Assembly: GCA_002751075.1 (NCBI GenBank)
Contig: NAOQ01000005.1
Span: 221,433 to 285,432 of the forward strand
From: Ichthyophonus hoferi
Lineage: Eukaryota; Opisthokonta; Ichthyosporea; Ichthyophonida; Ichthyophonidae
DNA length: 64,000 bases
Reading direction: 5' to 3'
Shown here: positions 48,692 to 63,000 of the stretch, piece by piece
Layout: each line of letters begins with the position of its first letter
Numbering within the stretch: the first letter of the stretch is position 1
The notes under the pieces: generated by a model
What the model was told of the DNA's origin: nothing
The model's input: the letters and a program-made list of their open reading frames with translations, nothing else
The model's database searches: none
Position numbers and translations under genes: made by a program

Positions 48692-51575
48692 TTTATAAAT
48701 CAGTCTAGAAAATCAGAAAGCCCGAACGCAACAATACCAAACGTATAGAAATCTAGCATCTTATACTTATCAACATATAGATGGAACTTATTTTTCTCCA
48801 GTGGTATGCTTTAAACCACTGATAATACGTCAGTGTTAGTGAGCCAATATAATTGGTGTGTTAGGTTCGGGAATTACCCAATGACCTGCATATTTATACT
48901 AAATTAGATTGTATTGAGGAATTTAATAATATCATATTTTTTGAAATTGAAAACAATATAATACTTCTTTTTCATAAATAAATAAATAATAATATATATA
49001 TTTGATTTTATTAATATATTTAAAAATCAAAATCTATAAATATTAGAACATTGCCTTATATATGGACAATAGTGAGTCTTCATCTTCTGAAAAGGCACGC
49101 ATTCAACCGTTTGTTTATTTCTATATCGTAGTAATTGGAAAGCTGGGAAATACTCTCTGGTTATAATAAAAGTATAGATCATTATATATACACGTATACG
49201 CATATATACCTTAAGCAAAATAATGTCGTCGAAAACCTTTCGACTTGCAGTGCTGGGAGATTATTTTTTGTGCCAAATCTAAAATTCACAGCAAATTACG
49301 ACTCAAAAACTCGTGGGGAGTTCACAGATACCGTTAGATATTTTCTCTAAATTAAAAATTTAAAAGTTATTAATTATATATTTTTGTAAAAACTAAAGTA
49401 ATATCTATATTGAAGACTTTAATAATAAATGTATTTTCTTCTTGTACCATGATCATGGTTGATGTCAATGCTTCGCTTGCAGCGTGATATGACTGATGAA
49501 AGAGTGTTAAGAGTGAGCTGAACTTGTACTACCAAATATATTGAAAATACTATCCAAATAAGACATAGCCACAGTATGTATACTAATTACTATAAAATTT
49601 TTTATAAAAATAACTAGGGCTTTTAAATGACATTTTAGGTTTATAGGCATATAGTAAATAAAATATATGATAAAAATTTATAGTAAGGACGACATACTAT
49701 TCTTCTATTCTTAGAATGTATTTATATGTGCCTTTTGGTAATTGGAAGATAAGAACTCTCACACATTCTTTCGGTTACATGTGGAGATAGATTCGGTGCT
49801 ATAATATAAAGCAATGGTAAGCCGTATCTATATCAAATGCCTATTAAACAATGATATTATTGGTGAAATATTATTATTGGTTTATGGCCAATCTTATTGG
49901 TGCGTCATTGCCTAACCTGCAACGGATAGGTTAGTATTTAAACTGTTAATTTACTCATAATTTAAATGTTAACAATCATCTTCTATTAGATTATACTAAA
50001 GTATTTAAAAGCATTAATTAATATTAATATTATTTTAAATTTTTTTTGTGGGGTTATTTAAATAACTATTACCATAAAACCTATTTTGCATATAGTCATC
50101 TTTCTTACTAGTTGCCACTTCGATATTTACGGAGATGAAATAAACTAGGGATTGGGAGGAAGATTTAAAACTGATTTTCAATATAGTAAAGGTATGATTG
50201 GTTGTAGCACCCAATCGCGCTTTAATTAGATATCAATTTTGGGTGAATTACGTTGTTCTATTAATATATATATATTTGTATTACCATTGGTCTGGGTAGA
50301 TTTTTGTGTTGGGTCTATAATTTCCCAATAATTATCAAATTGTAGCTTTTTTTGCTTCTTTATTCGCTCATGACATTAACCCTATGGCTAATACGAGGAC
50401 TATACTATATTAGGACCAGAGGATTATTTGTGAATAATTCGTTTACGTTCTTATCAAATTATTTCACTTTTATTTTTATGGGGCGTGATGATCTAACCAG
50501 ATCTGCCATAGAGTAGCTTAGTGGTTCATAGATTGTAACCAATGGTACCAATAATAGTTAGATCACGAGACATGCATTTTGAACGATACATTGATTGATT
50601 AATTGAATAAATCCGAATTGAGGAATGGAGTACGTTATCATTTATTGGATGATATAATGGCTATGATACAATGGGTTATTTTGAGCAACTTAACTAATTG
50701 TAAAAATGGAGGCAGGCATTTCATTTTAAGTGTTTTTATGTCTATCATTGACCAATAATTATGAACTACTTACTATCTGGGATATCCATAAACTACGCAA
50801 TACTTCCTGATGATCACGCTTCAATTTAGCCAATCAACGCAATTATTGGCATGTCATAATCCACCTAGATACTTAGACTCCGGTTGCAACATATATCCTG
50901 ATTGGTGAATTAATTGTATTTAGATTAGTTTGATTGAGGCAGTCTGCGGTTAACACCAAGTCGCAGCTCAGCGGGTAACACTTCATTTACAATATGAAAA
51001 TTGGGCATTGAGGTATACTTATTGCTAAACATTTTTTTCTGTTGAACAGATACGTGGGACAGCCTGAGAGAAATGTAGCTAATATACGCGACACAAATAT
51101 TAACAATATTGTAGGTATTTCACTTGGCACTTGAAAACCCCAATTACAATCCTATCTCTATTATGAAGACTAGAGTCAATATCTCAAGTATAGATATAGT
51201 GTAACCTATCTACCATACGCCATAAATAACAGCACAAAAGTTGTTAAACCCTAACTTTTACGCTATATTATTGAAAATATGAGACATGTTCGATCAAGAC
51301 CACACCAGCTTGTTGATCCCTGAGGAACATGATGTTATTGCTGCCAATAGCTCATAATATCTTAGAAGATTTTTTTAAAAAAACAAGAATATATAATTAA
51401 TTTGGGTATTTATTTATATAACTATAATCCTTTAGTATTATTTGCAATTCCTATTACATATGTAGTCCGGAAAAATTGCTAGTGTGATCAGTCATGTTAA
51501 ATAGCAATCCAAAATAACTGATCAAAACTGAACTAGCCAATGACAGATGTCCTCCGACTAATGGTAAGCCATCTC
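48692..51575. other. Intergenic, no supported gene; R2 repeat piece near 51395-51560
   Basis: AT-rich, with many ATTGG/CCAAT words. The R2 piece shows AATTAATTTGGGTATTTATT and CCGGAAAAATTGCTAGTG. Short frames near 49218-49350 were considered and not accepted. Confidence 0.4.
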
Positions 51576-51972
51576 TAATTCATTATGTTAATTTACAGTT
51601 ATTTAGAATCCTCGGTCTCGGTAGTACTATAGAATTGCAGAACAATTTATTATTCGCTGAAGAGAAACCCAATCATATCGGCGTATGCGCAGATAGAAAT
51701 TAAATCATATTTATAGGATTTATTTAGCAAAATCTCCTGGTTTTGACGTCATTGAACGTATTAAACTCAAACTGTTTACAACAACGTCAAAAACAGGGGA
51801 TAAAACAGTGGATCTTGCCAAACAAATAAGCTGTACAAATCATATGATTGATGATTGAGTTTCAATCTGCATATACGCTTATATGACTGGGTTTTGCTTT
51901 AGTAAATGATAATTTCTGCAATTCTGTAGTAACAGAGGATTCCAAATAACCTTAAATTAACATAATAAATTA
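51576..51972. mobile_element. Foldback / MITE-like inverted-repeat element (about 400 bp)
   Basis: Nearly the whole element is a long imperfect palindrome. The left arm TAATTCATTATGTTAAT...AGAATCCTC pairs with GAGGATTCCAAATAAC...ATTAACATAATAAATTA, and internal blocks such as GATTGGGTTTCTC and GCAATTCTATAGT recur complementarily. The loop is about 40 bp near 51770-51800. No coding frame. Ends and target duplication are not certain. Confidence 0.65.
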
Positions 51973-52695
51973 TATTGCAATGAGTTATACATTTGTATTT
52001 AAAGTCATGTTAAACAGCGATCTATTTGCAACCAATTAGTATAAAAAACTTTAATCGATATAATCATAAGAAAATTAGAAACAGATCATATCACAGACAG
52101 GGCCCCTTTATATTTTATACATATAGCATACTCTATGTAACCTACTTGATAATCAGATTTTTATTTAATTAATTTAACAAAGGTTTCTTATCGTCTGTAA
52201 TTAAATACTTGATGAATTGAGGCCATAACTTTTTTCACTTATGTTGTATGCCTAGCCATGTTTGACAGATTGATCCTGAACGAATAAAATCACATTGGGT
52301 GATTATTACGTAGCTTTGATAAATGACTCTGGACAGGGGATCATATTCAAATGATAATCAGTATTTCCATTTCTGTAGTAAAAATTTATGTTTATTTTAA
52401 TTGGTTGATAATAATTTGCATACTAATAGATGATATCCTAGCTAATAGGATTTAATAAAAGTGAAGGTATGTATGTGAATATAGAATAGAAAAAAAGCAA
52501 AGATTAGTAACTAAAATAATTACGGGAATTCTTATTGTTCAGCAATCTACCTGCAATAATTATTTTTTTTATACTCAATATTTAAAATTTTATACCAGGT
52601 AAGGACCAATAACCACGCAAGATTACACTGATATACTATATAGCATGATAGCATTGAATAATAGAGTTTGTTATTTGCATTGTTCTCTATATACG

Positions 52696-53045
52696 ATTGT
52701 AAAAATGTAAATTAAACAAATGAAGCATAGCACAACTGACTTAGTCCTGAATCAAATTGTATTGAATAAAAATGCATTAAACGCTATATTGATAGATTGA
52801 CGTCGAGTACCGTAGTATTTATGCTCTCAGTTAGCCCAAGCATTTTAATAGACAAGTGTGTTGACTCGGGCATTGTAAAAATGTAGTTTAAACAAATGCA
52901 GCACAGCATGACTGAATTAATAGTGGTAAATCAAATTGCATTGAATGAAAACGTATTAAACGCTATATTGATAAAGTGACACTACCACAGTATTTATGCT
53001 CTCTGTTACTCCAAGTATTTTAATAGGCAAGTGTGTTTACTCGGG
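52696..53045 (+). repeat. Tandem duplication, two units of about 176 bp
   Basis: Units 52696-52871 and 52872-53045 both run ATTGTAAAAATGTA...ATTAAACGCTATATTGATA...AGTATTTATGCTCTC...TTTTAATAG.CAAGTGTGTT...ACTCGGG, roughly 80% identical by eye. Confidence 0.75.
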
Positions 53046-53771
53046 AAATTATTTCCAAGACGATAACATCATTGGTGCCGACAGGATGCCTGTCTTCAGC
53101 TCTTCGCTTAAGCATTGGCATTCATCCTCACTGACTCTATTTTTACCGGAAAAACGACTTCTGATTCGTAATTATATATAGACACCTGTTTCTAAAAAAT
53201 TTTTACATTACTTGTCTTGGCTTAAATTGGGCATCTTATGGTTATAGACTGATTATCATTGATAATCAAACTATAAGTATATTTTAAACGCCAAAGTTGA
53301 CAAGTGTGATTAGTCCCATCTACACAAGTCCTCGCCGTTCAGCTAGCCTATGGACCAATTTCAGGTGTTATTTATTTATTTACCTAGTTATTTTTTTGTT
53401 TAAGTTAGCTATTGATGTTTATTTATTGGTTGTAAATTTATTGGTAGACATTAGGTCTTACCCTTTAAATTTAATTGGGATAATCGATTTAATTGGTCTG
53501 GCCAATAACATTACACTTTAAGATCTATTATGACGCTAATGTCATTAAGCGCTTACCACTAGGATGTCCAATTATTATTGAAACTAGACAAGTAGCATAG
53601 ATTAATGGTATCCATTTATAATCATTAATAAGAAGTCCCTTTTCCGATAAAACTGAGGTTAAATTAACGTTTCTGCAAAGCAGAAAGGGCCGGTTTTACG
53701 TAACAAAAATTTATTTATGCCCATAAGATTATACTCGCAAATGTAATTTTAACATTTAGACATATACCCAA

Positions 53772-54104
53772 TTGAAGTTGATAAGCATTAATATTACCAC
53801 AGTAACAGACCCAAGCATTTGCAGGAGTAAACTGTCAAGACGTCTGGAAATGGTGACACCGAGACTTTTAAACTACAACGGGAAACGACCTAGGGTTCAG
53901 GCCTCAGATTCAGCGGATAGCCAAAATTCAGTGGACTCATCAGAAGATCAATTAATATGCGTTGACTCTATTTCACAATCATCACACCTATTGATAACCT
54001 TTTATGACACTGGTGTCATAAAAGCTTATGCAGTGCATGTACAATTAGTCCGACTAGTTAAATTGCACAAGGTTGTAACTGTGTCAATTAATTTATCTGG
54101 GTAA
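53772..54104 (+). CDS. Coding-like ORF of unknown function (up to 110 aa)
   Basis: From about 53805 the frame has balanced, Ser/Asp-rich composition: KLSRRLEMVTPRLLNYNGKR, then ASDSADSQNSVDSSEDQL. This looks like a disordered nuclear segment and unlike chance frames here. The first dozen residues from the ATG are ordinary AT-rich sequence, so the true start may be an acceptor (for example ..AACAG at about 53806). Not recognised. It may be a relic of a mobile-element protein. Confidence 0.3.
   Translation: MKLISINITTVTDPSICRSKLSRRLEMVTPRLLNYNGKRPRVQASDSADSQNSVDSSEDQLICVDSISQSSHLLITFYDTGVIKAYAVHVQLVRLVKLHKVVTVSINLSG
53999..54024. other. 26-bp near-perfect palindrome
   Basis: Arms CTTTTATGACAC and GTGTCATAAAAG with a 2-base centre, inside the coding-like frame at 53772-54104. 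Possible transposon end junction or protein-binding site. Confidence 0.6.
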
Positions 54105-54177
54105 AATTTTATGTCTACCAAAAGTGCACATCTATTAAATACATAATAAATAAATGCATAAGTAAATAAATAAATGA

Positions 54178-54310
54178 ACGCTTTAAATTGGTTCACAGAT
54201 TACAAACGTGACATCGTGTAGAGTGCGTCAATCGCACTTGTCAATCTAAACGTGTTGCTTAACATGAATAAATAAATCGCAACATATACAACATTACCAA
54301 AATAAGTACA
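54178..54310 (+). repeat. 133-bp direct repeat at left edge of a gap
   Basis: Repeated at 54516-54648 with two visible differences, then the sequences diverge only because the N run starts here. Confidence 0.85.
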
Positions 54311-54515
54311 NNNNNNNNNNNNNNNNNNNNNNNNNNNNNNNNNNNNNNNNNNNNNNNNNNNNNNNNNNNNNNNNNNNNNNNNNNNNNNNNNNNNNNNNNN
54401 NNNNNNNNNNNNNNNNNNNNNNNNNNNNNNNNNNNNNNNNNNNNNNNNNNNNNNNNNNNNNNNNNNNNNNNNNNNNNNNNNNNNNNNNNNNNNNNNNNNN
54501 NNNNNNNNNNNNNNN
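54311..54515. other. Assembly gap (205 N)
   Basis: Undetermined bases between two 133-bp near-identical direct repeats. Confidence 1.
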
Positions 54516-54648
54516 ACGCTTTAAATAGGTTCACAGGTTACAAACGTGACATCGTGTAGAGTGCGTCAATCGCACTTGTCAATCTAAACGTGTTGCTTAA
54601 CATGAATAAATAAATCGCAACATATACAACATTACCAAAATAAGTACA
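54516..54648 (+). repeat. 133-bp direct repeat at right edge of a gap
   Basis: Copy of 54178-54310 (two substitutions by eye), continuing directly into R1 copy 5. Confidence 0.85.
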
Positions 54649-54654
54649 GCTATA

Positions 54655-54885
54655 ATTATCTAATTAATCAATGCTGCACTCTGAAGTATTCTATACATAA
54701 AATTTTATATTTAGAAAGTATAAAAAGGTTCTGTCTGAGACATATGGGAGACTCCTCATTCTGTAGTGATACTGAATAAAGGCGATACAGGGTTTATCCC
54801 AAGTTCTCTGTTTGCAATAGTTGGCTGCCACCTTGGGAATAGGTGAGATAATTACAACACAGGCTGAAATCGCCAATATGTACAT
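54655..54885 (+). repeat. LTR-like interspersed repeat 'R1', copy 5 (fossil)
   Basis: Best-preserved long copy: TAATTATCTAATTAAT, AGTATAAAAAGG, GTCTGAGACA, CTGTAGTGATACTGAATAAA, TTGGCTGCCACC. It looks like an old solo element. No internal region is visible. Confidence 0.55.
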
Positions 54886-55531
54886 TTAGGACGATGTTTT
54901 ATAAGATACCAGGGACTCCAATGAGGGCATATGTTATTATTGAGTGAATTTGTAACCTATATGTTCAGGTAACTCCACAATAGGATACTAATTAATTTGT
55001 ATACTAGGTGGTTAGTGTGTATTTACTTATATATATAGGCATTGATAGTTATACTAAGTTTACCACGTAAATCTTTTTCTATATAGGTAGTAATGTACGC
55101 CGAACTACCTAAATAATTCAGAGGTACACAACAAAAGCTCAACATCCCTAGATAACTAATACTTCATGCATCTAGCCATATTACAGTCATGGATGTAGAT
55201 TTTCTCTATGTCTGATTGGTCAAATACATCCGCCTATTGGTTCCCTCTTGCATAAAAATCACTACATATCAAGTTTTATAGGTAGATATGTTGGATTACG
55301 GTTATCACTATACATTAGTAAACCTTTATTGTCGAATAACTTAATATTGGTCTAAGGCATGTTAGTGCTCTGAACCAAGTTTGACCTTACACTTTCCGCC
55401 AATATACTAATATAGTCAATGGGAGAAGCTGATATTAGATACATATAAATGCCCCCTCAATATGTTTTCCATATACCTATATAAGAAATGATTGATGGAG
55501 AGAAACCAATTTCTGGAGGAGTAAAACAGGC

Positions 55532-56986
55532 TTAAGCCTTGGAGTTAAGAAACGAGTCAAATTCTGTAGAAGTAGAAGACAATAGATAGATAGGGGTAAG
55601 ATAGAGGTAAGACAGGGATAAGTGCGTGTATTCATTTGGTAATGAGTAGCTACACGATATACACTATGATGTAACCAGAAATACTTTGCTATTATAATCA
55701 TGTAGTGTAGGTTTGCTATAATCCTTAAACCATTAAACTTCAAACATAGATGCATGCATGCAATTACACGCCACTACATCTACCTCATATATATATGCAA
55801 CACGTGCTTACGAACATGGCCCATTGTGTTGATACACTAAATAGGGACTCATTTATATTCTTGAAAACTCTATTACTAGACAACGTTCAATTATAATACT
55901 AATATATTCATGCCATATACTAATGTATTGTATTAATAAACGCTATATATCCTGTTGTTCATACAACTATATTAATAATTACAGCTTTCCAATAAGAAGC
56001 CAATGCTCTAATGCGATGGATTAGAGAGTATATAAGATCAAGTTTATGAATGTTAATTGCGCACATATAGTACGGTACAATATAATCTTGTATGACATGG
56101 TATGGTATGATATGATATACCATGATACAGTATGATAGGTTTATGCATCCTTTCGTGTAAAATAGGGTAAGAATCAATTTGAATGCAAACAAATATGCAC
56201 ATATATGAAGAATTGAGTAAGATAAAACAAAGCTAATAGCATGATTTTTTTTTAAAAAAGGATATGTGAAAAAGAACAGGAAGACCACATATCACGTAAA
56301 ACAAATTTAAGAACAGAGGAAACAACAAAGAAGATAGAAACACATGATATGTTATACTCCGTCAGTATAAAACGGTTTCAATAACTGATTGGTGGGCATT
56401 GTACTAAATATTAATTGGTACTATATACAACTATGTAGTTACTATGTGTTTATAAATACTCTTATGTGCGTTATCTCCATCAATAAATTGGAATCAATAT
56501 AAAAAGATATATATATATATATATGTGAATAGATAATAAAGCATAATCCTTACCTTCGCTTGATACACCGGATTCATTGCGGCTAGCTGTGGGTAGATGA
56601 ATGTTATTGAATGCACCATACTATATTATATTATATTGCAACACAACATTATACTATACTATACCTTCTATATATCATACTATAATATATACACGTACAC
56701 ATAGGTTTATATAAACATGGACACAATTACTTACAAAAAGTTAAGTTTACGGGAAGGGTATGAGCAGGTGGCAGTAAATTCCTTGCTACATTTGGGGGCT
56801 CACTTACTGTGTTCAGCGAACATATACATTACTATTAATACTTCCGCTTTATTATTATTTTTTATCTCCAATACAAATGTATACTATGCAATTCATTTTT
56901 GCCGTTGATATGTTGATATGCCATGATTTCTAATTGAAATAGTCATATTTACATTCAAAGTCATAATATACAATACATAATAAGAT

Positions 56987-57021
<35 letters not shown>

Positions 57022-60000
57022 GCATAAGAATGACATTTTACTTTACAATATACGCAATATCATATTATCACAGTAAACACCATATACATATAGTCGCTGT
57101 ACAACCATTCTAACAAATTCTCTAATATACTCCTTATTGTTCTTTGTTTTTAATGTGTAGTAGTATAGTATAGTAATGGGTGGTAGACCAACAGAGAAAA
57201 AAAAGAATGTGAAAAGAGTGATGGCCCAAAAAGGAAAGAAAGAGAATAATGATAGTGGAGAGATGTGCACTTATATGTCTTTTGCACTAATGTCCAAGTA
57301 TGTGGTTACCAATATATAGTAACAACGATATAAAGTAAAATAAAATATACTATGATATAAACATGATAATCTAAAATAAGTAAAAAATTAAATTAAATTG
57401 AAGTAAACCAAAATACAGCAAAACATAATAATAATAATAATAATATCATACTATGTCATATCATACCATATCCTATAATTCTTCAAAAGTCGCATTAATG
57501 GTTATGTGACTAGAATAGGGCTAAGAGAAGGGAATCAAGGGTTAAATAGTAAGAGATAGATAGGTAGAGGGTTAGAATAGAAGTAAAACGTAATTACTAT
57601 TACGGTTTATTTATTGTGAAAATTCAAATCTACTTATATTAAAATATCCACTGTGTAAAAATATAGGATGATTATGTAATATATACATTTCATGTTATAT
57701 ATAAAGAGAAGGAGGAGAGAGACAAGGAATTAAGATGGAATAAACGGATATTATATGTGTGGTAGATAAATAGATATATATAGCCCTGTAAAGAGATACA
57801 ATAGGGTCAATGAGGAGATAAATAGCACTGATTATTGTATTTATACCAGGAGGTAGTAGAAATACATAGGAACACATGTATGTTATGTATATGTACCTCG
57901 CTAGTGTATATTATAGACATATACCGAAGTACTCTTAAACATCTAATGCTAAACACTTGACTTATACCTATGATCATAACGTAGTAATGACGAACAGACA
58001 TATATATACATATCTTACCCAAATTAAACCCATTGTGTCCATGTCCATAGGTTGAGTTAATGGTAATATCATCTAGTTCCAACAGAGGGGAATCGTCACT
58101 GCAGGTAAGGAGGACAGGTGTGACGGAACGGATAGGTTGGTTTAGGTAAGATGAGATTGAAGGCTGTGCCTTCCATATCTATGCATCTAAAAATTATGTA
58201 TGATAGCATGACAGAATGATAGTACGTACAGATATATGTACATAGATTAATGACTACTCTTTAGTCCGCTATATTAATGTAATGCTTGCTATACATGCCC
58301 GTATACCAATTATAAATTATATATATAATGAATCCATAAATACATATCTTACATGTTTAAAAAACAATACACAATTAAGGTATATCATATATAAACACAT
58401 AAAATCCAATATAATACAATATATTATATTATGCTATATTATACTATATTATATTCTATTGTGTTACATTACCTTATATTGCATTCCATTATAAACAGAA
58501 ACATAAATAAATAGATAAATTAACCCATATAGATACATGTTGACAAGGTAGTCTAGAATACAAACAGCTATATAAAATAGCAATGACAAAATATGAAAGA
58601 CAAAAGACAATCACACAAAACAAAACCGCGTACACATATACATACACACTTACTCCAATGTTTGATATCGATCAGGTACCCTCCGTGTAAATACTTGTTC
58701 GTATCTCTCAAGTACCTCTACTAGCTTGTCGTTAGTTTCTAGCAGTCGTTCTGCTCACACCATCGCCCTATTTAGTTTATCACTTCAGTGTGTTTGTGTT
58801 GTGTTCTAATATATTATATTGTAAGATGGCATAGTCTAGACAGTAGGAAACAGATATTATATTACATAATTGTAGTATACTATAATATTATACAATGCAA
58901 TACAATAAACTATTATAGTATAATATATATAGTATTATATGATAAGACCAGACATTACCCATAAGTGTCATATACTCTAGGCGATCTATCAGTCCTATCA
59001 CACGGCCATGCATGGCCCTGGTGGCTATGAAGACATCCTAGTGGTGGAAAATAAGATTAATTGCAAGTACTTTATTTTATATAGCGATCACGATCATATT
59101 ACATAGTCGTGGGGAATTAAAGTTTTGATGCGCATACATCGCTTCTATGCAATACGGTAAATATAATGTAACAAACTTTATATGAATAACTGGCTCTTAC
59201 GACAAACAATATATCATTATAAATGAGATGGGGGGCAATTAGTGTGAATATATATAGTGTGGTATAAGACAGTATGGCATGATACAGTACGGTATAATAA
59301 ACGTATATCAAAACCGAGTAACGTGCACAAAAGTGTAGTCAGCAGGGTTTAATGTTATAGGAATGGGCCCAATTAAGCATTTATTAAGATGTAGTGTGTG
59401 CTGTAGTCATTGTATTAATGTATTAATATTTATAACCATGCACCTATTGGTAAGTATAATTACCCCCTAACAACCATCTTTAACAGCCTAGCAACAAGCA
59501 ATATCTTCTTATTACTAACTTGTAGCAAGGGTCCGGGGGTGTCGTTGGGCCCTAATTCATCAATCATTCCATTGAGAATAACTATATTTTCCTCTACTAC
59601 TTTAAGATCGCCTTGCAACTGTGTCAATAGGTATGGGTTGATTAATTAATGGATAATATATATGGTTAAAGATTGCATGCTATGATTGGCCTGATGGTGA
59701 ATTGTAATTGATAGCAGTACTAGCCTAACATAGATAGATACAATCAAGGTGGTTAGAGATCCTAGTGTGTTGTAGGGACGTATAAGGGGTAATGTAGATG
59801 AACTGAGGAGTAATAAATGGAATGCACATAATGTAGAACCAAGGAATACTATCGGAAAGATGAGCCATTTACAACATATACAGCTTAGATAAAATAGTAT
59901 GACTATGGTCACAATTACTTAATGCTAAATTATTAACACTCCTACTGAAATAATTAACAATACTCAGGTTTAAACATATTATATTGATCCAGGATGGATA

Positions 60001-63000
60001 ATGCGGTGAGATAGACCAGTTTCAACATAACATGGAAAAAATATAATACATCAAACACATAATAGAGACCTTTATAGTAACTACAATACCTTTTCAATTT
60101 CCTTTGCTCCAGGTTCCATCTTAACTTTTTGTGAAGCGTGTCGTAATAAGGGACTGTCTTGGGGTATCTCTATCTGTGGGCATCTGTGATTAGACACGTT
60201 ACGTGTAGATGGCTGTAGGACAAGAAAGGAGAGACGGAGGGACGGAGGAATATATAATATAGCGTGCACAACGTGTAGACTACACCATATCAATTATAAT
60301 ATATAGATATAAGTACAAGTACAACTACCCATGTTAAACGCACACATATATACAAATGCATATATTTAAACACTGGTAGAGACCCGTAGTTATAGATCCT
60401 TAACATAGCATAATTTGGCAAGAGATGGAAAGGATATGCCATTTATAGCAACTCGTACAACAGCCAGCCAATGCATGTATACGCACGCGCAAATCTAGAT
60501 ATACAACCCAACTATTAGTGGCCACTCTCCTGAGTAGCCCATCAAAGGACTGCACAGAAGCAACATAGGTTACCAATAAGATAAGATACAGGTGTGTGTG
60601 GGGGGCTCACCGGTAGGTTGATAGGGGCTGACTTGGTAAAGTCTACACTTGGAAAGACATACCCTGTATATATATATATATAGTACATGTCAGTGGAAAA
60701 TATTTTTCGTTTTTTCTTTTCAACAGATAACATAACATGTATGTGTGGATATATTCATATATTAAGATAGAAGAAGTATTAATTTGCTCATACAGATAAA
60801 ACAAAATCTAGATTAACGGATTGAGAAAGGATAAGGTATGTTGAGTCTTCATTATAATTGAGGTATATATCTGAACATAACAGCTGTCAATCTTATTTTG
60901 AATAGCTTGACTGGTAAGTATAACAACAATCTCTTGCATAACCTATGGCAGACGTAGATCATCCATATGGCCCAATAAAATATTAGTATAAGTTACTACT
61001 TTGATCCATAGGGATGGGGTTACACTATCACTATAAAGGATTAAAACAAAACAAAAATAAAAGGTAGTCTTAGGTAAAATAGACCTGTCATTGGATAATT
61101 TTCGACATGTGAACTGCTTTAATCGTCATTTATATAGTATTAGCTTGTTGTACTAAAAATGAAAAATAAAAATAAACAAATAAGATATTAACGCATCAGG
61201 GAAGAAAAAGACAGACAGGTATGTAATACTAATACCAATGCCTACCTTGTTTCTGGAGGTTATCATAGGCATCATACACTGGGCCAAACTCACCAGGAGA
61301 ACTCTTAAAAGCATCTACCCACTCCGTTAACATGGCTCTAGCCCTCTCTCCACACACACTCTGAGTATGTAGGTATTACAATTACATTCTCATACAGCTC
61401 ATAACATGAAACATATGATTGGGGATGGTAATGACTGTAATTAAGGGTGTACTGAACTCTAATATACAATATAATATATACTGTAGACACACATCCAACG
61501 GTGTGTTTCTGTTCTGCTTATTCTATTACTATATGTTGAATGAACAAGTATTTTTAACAATAGATAGGTACGTAAGCACTAACCAATTCAAATACACAGA
61601 GTAAGTATATATATATCTACATCTATATTTATATCTATATGGTTGTTTAATTAATTACTACTTCAAAGGTCAGGATGAATATGTCAGATCTTTATCCCAA
61701 TTATTGGTATCATAATTTTGTTACAACATCCCTAGGTATCTCTATACATCTTAACCTACGACGAATTAATCAAAAACAAATTTTCACCATGACTCTAATT
61801 TTCTCTTTCTGGCCCACTCACTCTCTTTCGCCACTTTATCTTCCTCCTCTCTCTTACATGGCTTTATACAACAGCCCTACGCCACAGATCACCCGTAATG
61901 GGTCATAAAGAACACACTTGCTCAAACTTAGCATTATATTATACTTACAACACTTAAGTATAGTAAAACCAATAGTTGATCATCTATCTACCTGTAGGTT
62001 TTAGTACAGACATATTACGTTCTTTCTACTCTTTTCTTGGTCTCTAAAATCATAATCAAACAATACTACATCCTCCCTCTTTGTGTGCACATATCATGCC
62101 TTTGTTTCTCCCCAATCCCCACACCCCACCTTGATTAAATAATAACCTACTTTCTCAGAAGCCACAGTGGTGAACGTATCCATGAACTCTTGGGTGGCAA
62201 TCTTTTCATGGAAGCGAAGTCCGCTATTTTTGACACAGGTCTCCAAAACCTGTACTATATACCGTCAAAATTCCTGCCGACTGCTTTTGTTTCGGTTTTT
62301 TGCGATTATTTTAGATATTGATCTTGATAAAAGTGTATATCTAGACCTATTACTGCACAGATGTATTACATGCATAGTACATGGAGCCACTAGAAGCATA
62401 CCGTTAAAGCCAGCTGAACAACACGCTGATTCCTATTGGTCAACCTTTTCCTAATGGCCCACATAGCATCATCTGGCCTGTAATAAAATAATGTGAGACA
62501 ATGACTTATCTCCCTAGCAAAACACATTATTGTTCTCGTTCCATTTAATCCATATGACAGGCCTCATCATGTATCTATCTCTTTTCCCATCTCACATTTT
62601 CACCTCAATGCACCATTCTCTCCCTGTATTGCACCCAATACCCAAGTGCATTTTCATATACCCTCTACTTATTCTTTGCAACATCGAACATTGATATTGG
62701 TATGTATATGCATGATGACTATGTGGATACACATAGGTAATTATGTAAAAAATCATATAACAATCATAGAACCATATAATGTATGTACATAAGTTAATTC
62801 TTATACATCTACTTACTTATAGAAAATTGTCTCCATAGCTAAACATAGTCTATTACAACACGGTATGGTATAGGCATAAAAGTACCTCCCTAGCTCCAAA
62901 ATAGACAACATGTATAAATAAATAGAAATGATCAACTAAAAAATAAGAAAAATAAAAACGGATCCAGCACAGCTATCATTGTGGCGAAAGTCAAGTGAAC

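Noticed and set aside
49208-49350. Short frame beginning MSSKTFRLAVLGD, reminiscent of a small GTPase start
   Set aside because: No P-loop follows and the frame closes after a few residues; no later GTPase motifs were seen nearby.
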